Positions 1 to 8,089 of a DNA stretch of 40,818 nt are shown one piece after another. A program made the translations under genes and the position numbers. The notes below the pieces were generated by a model. It worked only from the letters and a program-made list of their open reading frames with translations. It made no database searches and was not told where the DNA came from. The DNA is from an uncultured Eubacteriales bacterium (lineage in GTDB: Bacteria > Bacillota > Clostridia > Christensenellales > Aristaeellaceae), in NCBI GenBank assembly GCA_902790525.1, contig CADASI010000003.1:1-40818 (forward strand). Direction: 5' to 3'. Each line of letters opens with the position of its first letter. Within the stretch, counting starts at the first letter, position 1.

Positions 1-521
1 ACGAACAGGCCGCCGGACACCTTGACGTATGCCTCCGGGGGCTGCTCGGGGTCGCGGGAGCAGACCTTGACGATGTGCGGCGCGCCCAGCTTGCCCGAAG
101 CGACGTCCTGCTGGACCTTGCGGTGGTTGTGGTCGAAGCGGCGCACGAAGCCGAGCTGCAGCTTGACGCCGGCCTTCTTGACGGCGTCGAGGGCGGAGTT
201 GATGTCGTCCAATTCAAGGCCGATGGGCTTTTCGCAAAAGATGTGCTTGCCCTGGGCGGCGGCGCGGCGGATGAAGTCGGTATGGAAGCCCGTGGGGGAG
301 CAGATGAACACGGCGTCGATGTCCTTCGCGGCGAAGATCGGCTCCTCGTCCTTGCCCCAGCGCTCCACGCCCAGGGCCTTGCAATAGGCGATGCCGTCGT
401 CGTTCAGATAGGGGTCGGCCACGGCCACCAGCTTCGCGCCCTTCACGGAGTGGGCCAGGTTCGCGGCGTGCAGGCGGCCGATGCGGCCGAAGCCCAGCAT
501 GCCAATGCGTACTTCATTCAT
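1..521 (-). CDS. iolG: Inositol 2-dehydrogenase-like oxidoreductase (Gfo/Idh/MocA), truncated by window edge
   Basis: The visible 173 residues are the N-terminal Rossmann half of a Gfo/Idh/MocA NAD(P)-dependent dehydrogenase. They show the nucleotide-binding GFGRIGRLHA near residues 10-19, a SPTGFHT segment and the family motif EKPIGLE with its catalytic-region lysine. Members oxidise myo-inositol or related cyclitols and sugars to the keto form in the cytoplasm. The inositol 2-dehydrogenase assignment rests on the iolE, iolB and iolD genes directly across a divergent promoter region. The start ATG at 521 follows an AAGGAGGC ribosome-binding site with about 7 nt spacing. The C-terminal substrate domain lies outside the window, so scyllo-inositol or other specificity cannot be excluded. 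Confidence 0.82.
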   Translation of the reverse strand, partial: MNEVRIGMLGFGRIGRLHAANLAHSVKGAKLVAVADPYLNDDGIAYCKALGVERWGKDEEPIFAAKDIDAVFICSPTGFHTDFIRRAAAQGKHIFCEKPIGLELDDINSALDAVKKAGVKLQLGFVRRFDHNHRKVQQDVASGKLGAPHIVKVCSRDPEQPPEAYVKVSGGLF

Positions 522-599
522 GATTTTTGCCTCCTTATTGCTGTTGTTTTTTGCGCTCCAAATCCGCGCCGGATGCCCTCCGGCACATATTACGATATA

Positions 600-628
600 A
601 TTGTACCATAGCGCAACTTTGATTGCAA
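600..628 (-). promoter_or_regulatory. Promoter for iolG (vegetative type)
   Basis: On the minus strand a -35 TTGCAA (623-628) and a -10 TACAAT (600-605) are separated by exactly 17 bp, about 80 bp upstream of the iolG start. It faces away from the promoter at 716-744. Confidence 0.7.
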
Positions 629-664
629 GAGGCAGTTCGTTTCATGCACAATCCACAAAAGAAA

Positions 665-684
665 TTCGTGAAAGGATTAACGAA
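665..684. promoter_or_regulatory. Candidate operator: small inverted repeat between divergent promoters
   Basis: TTCGT (665-669) and ACGAA (680-684) form an inverted pair with a 10-bp spacer, between the iolG promoter and the transporter promoter. A further TTCGT lies near 637-641. The position suits a regulator controlling both directions, but the arms are short and no regulator gene is in the window. Confidence 0.25.
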
Positions 685-715
685 AATCAAAATATATGTT
701 TTTTATGGTGGAATG

Positions 716-744
716 TTGACAATCATTTGGGCATATGGTATAAT
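716..744 (+). promoter_or_regulatory. Strong vegetative promoter for the transporter/iol operon
   Basis: Consensus -35 TTGACA (716-721) and consensus -10 TATAAT (739-744) with a 17-bp spacer. The expected transcript starts near 751, giving a leader of about 70 nt before the binding-protein start. The near-perfect match implies that any control is by repression. Confidence 0.85.
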
Positions 745-821
745 TTTTTAAGATGGAGGCAATGAGAATGTCTCCAACGGGTGCGCCGACGCGGCGCGAA
801 AAAAACAAGGAGGAAATCATC

Positions 822-1733
822 ATGAAGAAGATCGTATCCCTCGTGCTGGCCCTGATGCTCTGCATGGCCCTGCTGGCCCCCGCCATGGCGGAGGACTTCA
901 CCATCGTCGTGAACCTGAAGACCCTGTCCAGCGAGTACTGGCAGACCGTCAAGTCCGGTATCGACCAGGCTGCCGAGGAGCTCGGCATCACCATCGACGT
1001 GCAGGGCCCGCCCGCTGAGTCCGACATCCAGGGCCAGGTCAACCAGATCGAGACCCAGCTCGCCGGCAACCCCGACGCCATCATCATCGCGCCCGACGAC
1101 AACGACGCCGTGGTCGGCGTGCTGGAGAGCACCGGCTATCAGGGCATCGTGGTTTTCTGCGACACCACCAACACCTACGAGAACCAGACCTCCTTCGTCG
1201 GCACCTCCAATGACGAGGCGGCCTACGGCGGCGGCGTTTACGGCGTTGCGCTGAACGGCGCGGACACCAAGGCCCTGATCATCTACGGCCAGGAGGGCGA
1301 CAACACCTCCAACCTGCGCAAGTCCGGCTATGAGAAGGCCCTGGAGGAGGCCGGCGTGGAGCCCGTCGCCGAGATGAGCGGCAACAACAACACCGCCGAC
1401 TCCAAGAGCGTCATGGAGGCCCAGCTGATCGCCAACGAGGACATCAACCTGGTGCTGTGCCACAACGACGACTCCGCTCTGGGCGCCATCGAGGCCATCA
1501 AGGAAGCGGGCAAGGAAGGCATCGCCGTGATCGGCTTTGACGGCAACACCTCCGCGCTGGAGTCCATCTCCGCCGGCGAGATGAAGGCCACCATCGCCCA
1601 GCAGCCCGCCGTGATGGGCTATCTGTCCGTGATGACCGCCGTCTCCGCGCTCAAGGGCGAGGAAGTGGACAAGGTCGTTTCCGTTCCCACCGTCGTCATC
1701 GACGCCGAGAACGTGGGCGAGTATCTGAAGTAA
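822..1733 (+). CDS. Sugar/inositol ABC transporter substrate-binding protein
   Basis: A 303-residue periplasmic-binding-protein type 1 (RbsB-like) protein. It captures a sugar or cyclitol outside the membrane and delivers it to the permease at 3357. The N-terminus has a Lys pair, a hydrophobic stretch and an AMA/ED cleavage site, which is a signal-peptidase I type. No lipobox cysteine is present. Family segments include QVNQIETQLAGNPDAIII, which places the ligand loop, and VIGFDGN near the C-terminal ligand site. The ATG at 822 is chosen over an upstream in-frame ATG at 753 because it follows AAGGAGG at good spacing and begins the signal peptide. Myo-inositol as ligand is inferred from the operon. 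Confidence 0.9.
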   Translation: MKKIVSLVLALMLCMALLAPAMAEDFTIVVNLKTLSSEYWQTVKSGIDQAAEELGITIDVQGPPAESDIQGQVNQIETQLAGNPDAIIIAPDDNDAVVGVLESTGYQGIVVFCDTTNTYENQTSFVGTSNDEAAYGGGVYGVALNGADTKALIIYGQEGDNTSNLRKSGYEKALEEAGVEPVAEMSGNNNTADSKSVMEAQLIANEDINLVLCHNDDSALGAIEAIKEAGKEGIAVIGFDGNTSALESISAGEMKATIAQQPAVMGYLSVMTAVSALKGEEVDKVVSVPTVVIDAENVGEYLK

Positions 1734-1782
1734 TCACCGATGCTCCGGCGATAAGCGGTTTTGACTGAGCCGCAATGCATCC

Positions 1783-1823
1783 ACCGGGCGATCCCTGTGC
1801 ATACCGCGGATCGTCCGGTTTTT
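1783..1823 (+). terminator. Partial intrinsic terminator between binding protein and ATPase genes
   Basis: A 12-bp stem (1783-1794 with 1808-1819, one G-T pair) is followed by five T residues (1819-1823). It sits about 50 nt after the binding-protein stop. This arrangement commonly lets binding protein be made in excess over the membrane components, with read-through into the rest of the operon. Confidence 0.75.
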
Positions 1824-1854
1824 CAAATCTTTGCGACGAGGAGCGTGATAACCA

Positions 1855-3360
1855 GTGGCTGAATATGTGGTGGAGCTGAAGCATGTCACAAAGCGCTTTC
1901 CGGGCGTCATCGCCATGCACGACATGCACATTCAGATCAAGCCCGGCGAGATTCACGGCCTGATCGGCGAAAACGGCGCGGGCAAATCCACGCTGATCAA
2001 GGTGCTGACGGGCGTGCACATCCCCGAGGAGGGCGAAATCTTCATCGACGGGAAGAAGGTCACCTTCGCCAATCCCGTACAGGCGCGCGAGGCGGGCATC
2101 GCCTGCGTGTATCAGGAGCTGAACATCGTGCCGATGCTTCCGGTGGTGGACAATGTGTTCATGGGCCGGAAGGTCACAAAGCCAGGCGGGCTCCTGGACT
2201 ACCCGCGCATGCACAAGGAGGCCCACGAGGCGCTGACGGTGCTGGGCCACCCCGAGGTGGACACCCACACCGAGTGCGGCAAGCTGGGCATGGGTTTGCA
2301 GCAGATGGTGGAGATCGCGAAGGCCATCACCGTAAACGCCAAATTGCTGATCATGGACGAACCTACGTCCTCCCTGGGCGAGCAGGAGGTCAAGGAGCTC
2401 ATGACCACCGTGCGCAAGCTCAAGAGCCAGGGCATCGCCATACTGTTCGTCTCCCACAAGCTGGAGGAGCTGTTCGAGCTGTGCGACCGGGTGACGGTCA
2501 TGCGCGACGGCGAGCACATCGACACCCGCGACATACAGGAATGGACCAACGATTCGCTGATCCAGGCCATGGTGGGCCGCTCGCTGGAGAACCAGTTCCC
2601 CAAGGAGTTCGGCGAAAAGGGCCCGTGCATGCTGGAGGTCAGGAACCTAAAGGAGCTGGGCGTTTTAAAGGACGTCAGCTTCAAGGCCTACGGCGGCCAG
2701 ATACTGGCCTTCGCCGGCCTGGTGGGCGCGGGGCGCACCGAGACCATGCGCGCGCTGTTCGGCGCGGACCCGCTGGACGGGGGCGAGATCTACGTCCACG
2801 GCAAGAAGGTCAACATCAAGAATCCCGGCCAGGCCATCCGACAGGGCATCGCCTTTTTGACGGAGGACCGCAAGGGCCAGGGCCTGGTGCTCTCCGAGAG
2901 CATCAAGACCAACCTGATACTGGCCAACATGAAGCGGTTCACCAAGGGCTTCCTGCTGCAGCATCCCGACATCGGCTCAAACAGCCAGGATATGATCAAG
3001 ACCCTGCGCATCAAGACCCCCTCGTCCGACGAGATCACCGCGCAGCTCTCCGGCGGCAACCAGCAGAAGGTCGTCATCGGCAAGTGGATCAACTGCAACG
3101 CGGACATCTACATCTTTGACGAGCCCACCCGCGGCATCGACGTCGGCGCGAAGGTCGAGGTCTATAACGTGATGAACCAGCTCGTCAGGGAGGGCAAGTG
3201 CGTCATCATGGTCTCCTCGGAGCTGCCCGAGGTGCTGGGCATGGCGGACCGCGTGATCGTCATGCGCGAGGGCGAGGTCATGGCGGAGATCGAGCGCGAC
3301 AGCGAGCATTTCAACCAGGAAGACATTATGAAGGCTGCATGGGGAGGTAAGATTGCATGA
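1855..3360 (+). CDS. Sugar ABC transporter ATP-binding protein (MglA/RbsA type)
   Basis: A 501-residue fused double ATPase that powers carbohydrate import. The first domain has Walker A GENGAGKST (38-46), a weak signature LGMGLQQ (144-150) and Walker B LLIMDEP (164-170). The second domain has a degenerate Walker A GLVGAGRTE (288-296), a full signature LSGGNQQKV (398-406) and IYIFDEPTRG. This active/degenerate split is normal for the MglA/RbsA/XylG group. The start is GTG at 1855, preceded by GAGGAG with a rather long spacer of about 11 nt. The stop overlaps the permease start by 4 nt, so translation is probably coupled. The ligand is inferred as inositol from the neighbours. Confidence 0.93.
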   Translation: MAEYVVELKHVTKRFPGVIAMHDMHIQIKPGEIHGLIGENGAGKSTLIKVLTGVHIPEEGEIFIDGKKVTFANPVQAREAGIACVYQELNIVPMLPVVDNVFMGRKVTKPGGLLDYPRMHKEAHEALTVLGHPEVDTHTECGKLGMGLQQMVEIAKAITVNAKLLIMDEPTSSLGEQEVKELMTTVRKLKSQGIAILFVSHKLEELFELCDRVTVMRDGEHIDTRDIQEWTNDSLIQAMVGRSLENQFPKEFGEKGPCMLEVRNLKELGVLKDVSFKAYGGQILAFAGLVGAGRTETMRALFGADPLDGGEIYVHGKKVNIKNPGQAIRQGIAFLTEDRKGQGLVLSESIKTNLILANMKRFTKGFLLQHPDIGSNSQDMIKTLRIKTPSSDEITAQLSGGNQQKVVIGKWINCNADIYIFDEPTRGIDVGAKVEVYNVMNQLVREGKCVIMVSSELPEVLGMADRVIVMREGEVMAEIERDSEHFNQEDIMKAAWGGKIA

Positions 3361-4367
3361 ACAATACCAATAAAAAGACCGGCGTCAGCGACATACTGAT
3401 GAAGCTCGGACCGCTGCTGGTGCTGGCGCTGCTGTTTATCGTTTTCACGATCGCGCTTCCCGGCAAATTTATGCGCGTGGCCAACCTGATGAACATCCTG
3501 AAGCAGACGTCCATCAACTGCCTGATCGCCGCCGGCATGCTGCTGGCGCTGATCACCGCCGGTATCGACCTGTCCGTGGGCTATAACTCGATACTGGCCA
3601 CCTGCCTGATCGGCGTCATGATGCAGAAGGGCGTCACCAACCCGGTCGTGCTGATCGTGTGCGCCATCGTGCTGTGCACCTTCTGCGGCTTCATGAACGG
3701 CACGCTGTACACCCGCCTCGACCTGCCGCACCCCTACGTGTCCACGCTGGGCATGAAGTTCGTGCTGTGGGGCATGGCGCTTCTGATCACCCAGTCCCAG
3801 ACCATCGGCTTCAACAACAAGGGCATCGACCCGGTGCTGTGGATCGGCAAGTCCACGATATTCTCGTTCGGCTTCCCGGTCAGCTTCATACTGGTCATCA
3901 TCGTGTACTGCATCTTCCACGTGTTCCTGAACCACACCCCGCTGGGCCGTCAGATCTACTGCGTGGGCGGCAACCCCGAGGCGGCGCGCATGTCCGGCAT
4001 ACGCTCCAAGGACGTGCTGACCATCGTCTACACCATCTCCGGCCTGATGTGCGGCATCGCGGGCGTGGTGCTGGCCGGCCGTCTGAACTCCGCCAACACT
4101 GCCTCCGCCGCCAACTTTGACACCGACGCCATCGCGGCGTGCATCATCGGCGGCGCGTCCTTCCGCGGCGGCAAGGGCACCATCTGGGGCAGCATGATCG
4201 GCGCGCTGCTGATCGCCACCATCCGCGACGGCCTGAACCTGTTCGGCGCGGGCAACGACATACAGTACATCGTCATCGGCGCCGTGATCATCATCGCCGT
4301 GACCATCGACGTCTTCCGCGGCAAGGCCGAGGCCAAGGCACGCAAGATGGCCGCCGTCGAGAAGTAA
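3357..4367 (+). CDS. Sugar ABC transporter permease (RbsC-like)
   Basis: A 336-residue integral membrane permease of the branched-chain/ribose family (BPD_transp_2) with about ten hydrophobic segments. Family landmarks are AAGMLLALITAGIDLSVG near residues 59-76, CVGGNPEAARMSGI in the cytoplasmic loop that contacts the ATPase, and IIGGASFRGGKGT toward the C-terminus. It starts inside the ATPase stop codon (ATGA). With the binding protein and ATPase it completes one importer. Inositol as cargo is an inference from the catabolic genes starting 34 nt downstream. Confidence 0.92.
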   Translation: MNNTNKKTGVSDILMKLGPLLVLALLFIVFTIALPGKFMRVANLMNILKQTSINCLIAAGMLLALITAGIDLSVGYNSILATCLIGVMMQKGVTNPVVLIVCAIVLCTFCGFMNGTLYTRLDLPHPYVSTLGMKFVLWGMALLITQSQTIGFNNKGIDPVLWIGKSTIFSFGFPVSFILVIIVYCIFHVFLNHTPLGRQIYCVGGNPEAARMSGIRSKDVLTIVYTISGLMCGIAGVVLAGRLNSANTASAANFDTDAIAACIIGGASFRGGKGTIWGSMIGALLIATIRDGLNLFGAGNDIQYIVIGAVIIIAVTIDVFRGKAEAKARKMAAVEK

Positions 4368-4401
4368 TCTGAAAAACTGGTCAGAAAGGAGACCTTCGCC
4401 C

Positions 4402-5301
4402 ATGTTTGATTCAAACAAGGTGTTCCTCGGCATCGCGCCCATCGGCTGGTGCAACGACGACATGCCCGAGCTGGGCGCGGAGAACACCTTCCGGCAGACG
4501 GTGAGCGAGATGGCCCTGGCGGGCTTCACCGGCTGCGAGATCGGCAACAAATACCCCTCCGACCCGAAGGAGCTCAAGTGGGAGCTCGACCTGCGCGGCA
4601 TGCGCATCGCCTCCCGCTGGTTCTCCTCCTTCATACTCACCCAGCCCATCGAGCAGGTGGAAGCCGACTTCAAAAAGGAACTGGATTTCCTGGCTGCCGT
4701 GGGCGCGAACCGCATCAACGTGTCCGAGCAGAGCTACTCCATACAGGGCCAGGTGGACACCCCCGTGCTGGCGGACAAAAAGCACGTGATGGACGACGCC
4801 GAATGGGATCGCTTCTGCAAGGGCCTCGACCGGCTGGGCAAGATCGCCACAGAGCGCGGTTTCAAGCTGTGCTTCCACCACCACATGGGCACCGTGGTGC
4901 AGACTGCCGCGGAGACCGACCGGATGCTCGCCAACACCGACCCGCGCTACGTGTTCCTGTGCTATGACACCGGCCACTTCACCTTCGCGGGGGAGGACCC
5001 GCTGACCGTCTTGAAGAAGTACGTGGACCGCGTGGGCCACGTGCACCTGAAGGACATGCGCGCGGACGTGGTGAAGAAGGTCGCGCCCGAGGGCTGGAGC
5101 TTCCTGCAGGCCGTCAGGAACGGCGCGTTCACCGTGCCCGGCGACGGCTGCGTAGACTACGACCCGATCTTCAAGCTGCTCTCCGACGCCAAGTACGAGG
5201 GCTGGCTGCTGGTCGAGGCCGAGCAGGACCCCGCCAAGGCGAATCCGCTGGAGTATGCCATCAAGGCGCGGAAGTATATTCGCGAGCACACCGGACTCTG
5301 A
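4402..5301 (+). CDS. iolE: Myo-inosose-2 dehydratase
   Basis: A 299-residue TIM-barrel protein of the IolE family (sugar isomerase/epimerase-like fold). It dehydrates 2-keto-myo-inositol to 3D-(3,5/4)-trihydroxycyclohexane-1,2-dione, the second step of inositol breakdown. The N-terminal IAPIGWCNDDMPELG (11-25) is the IolE hallmark. Likely metal and substrate positions lie in NVSEQS (106-111), FHHHMGT (158-164), DTGHF (189-193) and HVHLKD (213-218). Length matches the family. An AAAGGAG ribosome site precedes the ATG. It is the first catabolic gene after the transporter and is followed by iolB after 15 nt. Confidence 0.93.
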   Translation: MFDSNKVFLGIAPIGWCNDDMPELGAENTFRQTVSEMALAGFTGCEIGNKYPSDPKELKWELDLRGMRIASRWFSSFILTQPIEQVEADFKKELDFLAAVGANRINVSEQSYSIQGQVDTPVLADKKHVMDDAEWDRFCKGLDRLGKIATERGFKLCFHHHMGTVVQTAAETDRMLANTDPRYVFLCYDTGHFTFAGEDPLTVLKKYVDRVGHVHLKDMRADVVKKVAPEGWSFLQAVRNGAFTVPGDGCVDYDPIFKLLSDAKYEGWLLVEAEQDPAKANPLEYAIKARKYIREHTGL

Positions 5302-5316
5302 TACGGGAGGCGTCAC

Positions 5317-6114
5317 ATGTACATTCAAAAAGATGTTAAGCGTGGCTACAACCCCTACCTTGAAATGAGCGGCAACGACTGTGCTACGCGCATGGACGTG
5401 GGCCTGCTGGTGCTGGAGCCGGGCGACAGCTACGCCTTCGACGAGCCGGAGAAGGAGCTGGCGCTGGACCTGCTGATCGGCAAGGTGCGTTTCTGCTACG
5501 GCAGCGAATGCAAAGAGGCCGAGCGCCCGGACACCTTCCACTACGCGGCGACCTGCCTGCACGTGTGCAGGGGGACAAAGGTCGAGGTGAAGGCCGTCGA
5601 TCACGCGGAGCTCTACGTGCAGCTTACCGACAACGAGCGCGAGTTCCCGGCGCGGCTGTACGGTCCGGAGGACATCATGGTGCAGCACGCCGGGTCCAAC
5701 GGCGAATTGATGGGCTGCATGCAGCGCGAGATACAGACCTTCTTCGACTACGAGTCCGCGCCCTACAGCAACATGGTGCTGGGCGAGGTGCTCAACTACC
5801 CGGGCAAGTGGTCCAGCTATCCGCCGCACCACCACCCGCAGCCGGAGGTCTACTTCTACCGCTTCGACTACCCCAACGGCTTCGGCGCGGGCTTTGCCAA
5901 CGGGCAGATCTACCAGACGGGCCACAACGGCTGCCTGGTGATCAACCACTCTTTCCACTCCCAGGGCGCGGCCCCCGGCTACGCCATGTGCTACATGTGG
6001 GGCATACGGCACCTGCCCGGCGATCCGTGGCGCAAGACGCGCATCGACGACCCGGAGCACGCATGGCTCTGGAAGCCCGACGCCAACGACCACATCTTCA
6101 AACCGGCAACCTGA
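5317..6114 (+). CDS. iolB: 5-deoxy-glucuronate isomerase
   Basis: A 265-residue bicupin of the IolB/KduI family. It isomerises 5-deoxy-D-glucuronate to 5-dehydro-2-deoxy-D-gluconate (DKG). The cluster YPPHHHPQPEVYFYRF carries the metal-binding histidines (171-173) and glutamate E177, and MWGIRHLPGD near the C-terminus is also characteristic. In the usual pathway its product is phosphorylated by IolC and split by IolJ. Neither gene is in this window, so this enzyme sits at the branch point of the unusual downstream set. It lies between iolE and iolD with gaps of 15 and 19 nt. Confidence 0.93.
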   Translation: MYIQKDVKRGYNPYLEMSGNDCATRMDVGLLVLEPGDSYAFDEPEKELALDLLIGKVRFCYGSECKEAERPDTFHYAATCLHVCRGTKVEVKAVDHAELYVQLTDNEREFPARLYGPEDIMVQHAGSNGELMGCMQREIQTFFDYESAPYSNMVLGEVLNYPGKWSSYPPHHHPQPEVYFYRFDYPNGFGAGFANGQIYQTGHNGCLVINHSFHSQGAAPGYAMCYMWGIRHLPGDPWRKTRIDDPEHAWLWKPDANDHIFKPAT

Positions 6115-6133
6115 CATAAAGGAGGGATTTCCC

Positions 6134-8062
6134 ATGGAGACGATCAGACTGACCACGGCCCAGGCCATCGTCAAATTCCTCGACCAGCAATATGTAACCC
6201 GGGACGGGGTCGAGACGAAGTTCGTCGAGGCGTTCTTCACGCTGTTCGGCCACGGCATCGCCGTGGGCCTGGGCGAGGCGCTGGACACCAATCCCGGCGG
6301 CATTAAGGTGATGCAGGGCCGCAACGAGCAGGGCATGTGCCACTGTGCCATCGCCTACGCCAAGCAGTCGGACCGCAAGAAGATCATCCCCTGCGCCAGC
6401 TCCATCGGCCCCGGCGCGGCGAACATGGTCACCGCCTGCGGCACCGCGACGGTGAACAACCTGCCGCTGTTGGTGTTCCCGTCCGACAGCTTCGCTTCCC
6501 GCCAGCCGGACCCGGTCTTGCAGCAGATCGAGCAGCCGGGCAGCCTGGCCACCACCACCAACGACGCCTTCAAGCCCGTGACCAAATACTGGGACCGCAT
6601 CCAGCGGCCCGAGCAGATCATGTCGGCGCTCATCAACGCCATGCGCGTGCTGACCGACCCCGCGGAGTGCGGCGCGGTGTGCATCTCACTGCCGCAGGAC
6701 GTGGAGGGCGAGGCGTTCGACTACCCCGTGTCCTTCTTCAACAGGCGCGTACACCGCATCACGCGGCCCGTGGCGGTCAAAGAGGAGCTCGAGGACGTGG
6801 CCGAGGTCATCAAGGCATCCAAGAAACCCATCGTGATCGTGGGCGGCGGCGTGCGCTACTCCGAGGCGGGGGAGGCCGTGGAGCAGTTCTGCGAGGCCTT
6901 CAACATCCCCTTCGGCGAGACCCAGGGCGGCAAGAGCGCCTGCAAGTCCGGCCACCCGTACTGCCTGGGCGGCATCGGCGTGACGGGCACCTCCGCCTCC
7001 AACAGGATCGCGCATGAGGCCGATTGCGTCATCGGCATCGGCACCCGCATGACCGACTTCACCACCGGCTCCAAGTGGCTGTTCCGCAACGAGGAGGTCA
7101 AGTACGCCTCCATCAACGTCAGCCGCTTCCACGCCTACAAGTTTGACGCCGTGAAGGCTGTGGGCGACGCCCGCGAGACCGTTAAGGCGCTGACCGAGAT
7201 GCTCAAAGAGGCCGGCTACCGCGCGTCCTACAATGGCGAGATCGAGGCGGCGAAGAAGGAGTGGGACGACGAGCTCAAACGCCTGGGCAGCCTGGTCTGC
7301 GACGGCGAGGACTTCGAGCCCACCATCAAGGCCCGCGACCCGCGCACCATCCCTGAGTTCTATAAGATGTACGGCACGAGCCTCACCCAGTCGGCGGCAC
7401 TTCATACGCTTCGCGAGGTCATGGGTCCCGAGGACATCATCGTTTGCGCCGGCGGCTCCCTGCCCAGCGATCTGCAGCGCGTGTGGAAGACCGACAAGCG
7501 CGGCGGCTACCACGTCGAGTACGGCTATTCCTGCATGGGCTACGAGATCGGCGCGTCCATGGGTGTGAAGATGGCCGACCCCGGCTGCGAGGAGTACACG
7601 GTCGTCGGAGACTCCGGCTTCCAGATGCTGTCCTCCGAACTGGGCACCATCATGCAGGAGCGCGTCAAGACCAACATCCTCGTGTTCGACAACTGCGGCT
7701 TCGGCTGCATCAACAACCTCGAAATGACCCACGGCATCGGGTCCCTTGCGACCGAGTTCCGCTACACCGACGGCAAGAAGCCCACCGGCGACCTGATTCG
7801 CACGAATTATGCGCTCATCGGCGAGGCGTTCGGCATGAAGAGCTACACCTGCAAGTCGGTCGAGGAGCTTAAAGCGGCGCTGGAGGATTCCAAAAAACAG
7901 ACCGTGGCGTGCCTGTTCGACTTGAAGGTGCTTCCGAAGACCATGACCGACGGCTACGGCGCCTGGTGGAACGTGGGCATCGCCGTGACCTCCGAGAAGG
8001 AGAGCGTGCGCGAGGCCTGCCGCGAGGTCATGGAGCACAGGGCGCAGGCGAGGAAGTATTAA
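6134..8062 (+). CDS. iolD: 3D-(3,5/4)-trihydroxycyclohexane-1,2-dione hydrolase (ThDP-dependent)
   Basis: A 642-residue thiamine-diphosphate enzyme of the acetolactate-synthase superfamily. It opens the inositol-derived ring dione to 5-deoxy-D-glucuronate. Domain order is the usual three: the N-terminal ThDP domain with the activating glutamate E65 in QGRNEQGMCH, a central Rossmann domain (about 190-340) and a C-terminal ThDP domain with GDSGFQM followed by FDNCGFGCINN. The cofactor motif begins GDS rather than the common GDG; the ending is intact. A GGAGGG site precedes the ATG. Length is typical of IolD. Confidence 0.93.
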   Translation: METIRLTTAQAIVKFLDQQYVTRDGVETKFVEAFFTLFGHGIAVGLGEALDTNPGGIKVMQGRNEQGMCHCAIAYAKQSDRKKIIPCASSIGPGAANMVTACGTATVNNLPLLVFPSDSFASRQPDPVLQQIEQPGSLATTTNDAFKPVTKYWDRIQRPEQIMSALINAMRVLTDPAECGAVCISLPQDVEGEAFDYPVSFFNRRVHRITRPVAVKEELEDVAEVIKASKKPIVIVGGGVRYSEAGEAVEQFCEAFNIPFGETQGGKSACKSGHPYCLGGIGVTGTSASNRIAHEADCVIGIGTRMTDFTTGSKWLFRNEEVKYASINVSRFHAYKFDAVKAVGDARETVKALTEMLKEAGYRASYNGEIEAAKKEWDDELKRLGSLVCDGEDFEPTIKARDPRTIPEFYKMYGTSLTQSAALHTLREVMGPEDIIVCAGGSLPSDLQRVWKTDKRGGYHVEYGYSCMGYEIGASMGVKMADPGCEEYTVVGDSGFQMLSSELGTIMQERVKTNILVFDNCGFGCINNLEMTHGIGSLATEFRYTDGKKPTGDLIRTNYALIGEAFGMKSYTCKSVEELKAALEDSKKQTVACLFDLKVLPKTMTDGYGAWWNVGIAVTSEKESVREACREVMEHRAQARKY

Positions 8063-8089
8063 ATCTTTAAATATTAGGAGGGAATGACA

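Noticed and set aside
753..821. Upstream ATG giving a longer substrate-binding protein
   Set aside because: It lies beside the -10 region, lacks a ribosome site, and would bury the signal peptide. ATG 822 has an ideal site.
3162..4718. A 518-codon minus-strand open frame opposite the permease
   Set aside because: Spurious; the permease has clear family motifs and coupling to its neighbours.
4411..6351. A 646-codon minus-strand open frame opposite iolE and iolB
   Set aside because: Same shadow effect; low-complexity reversed composition and no recognisable family.
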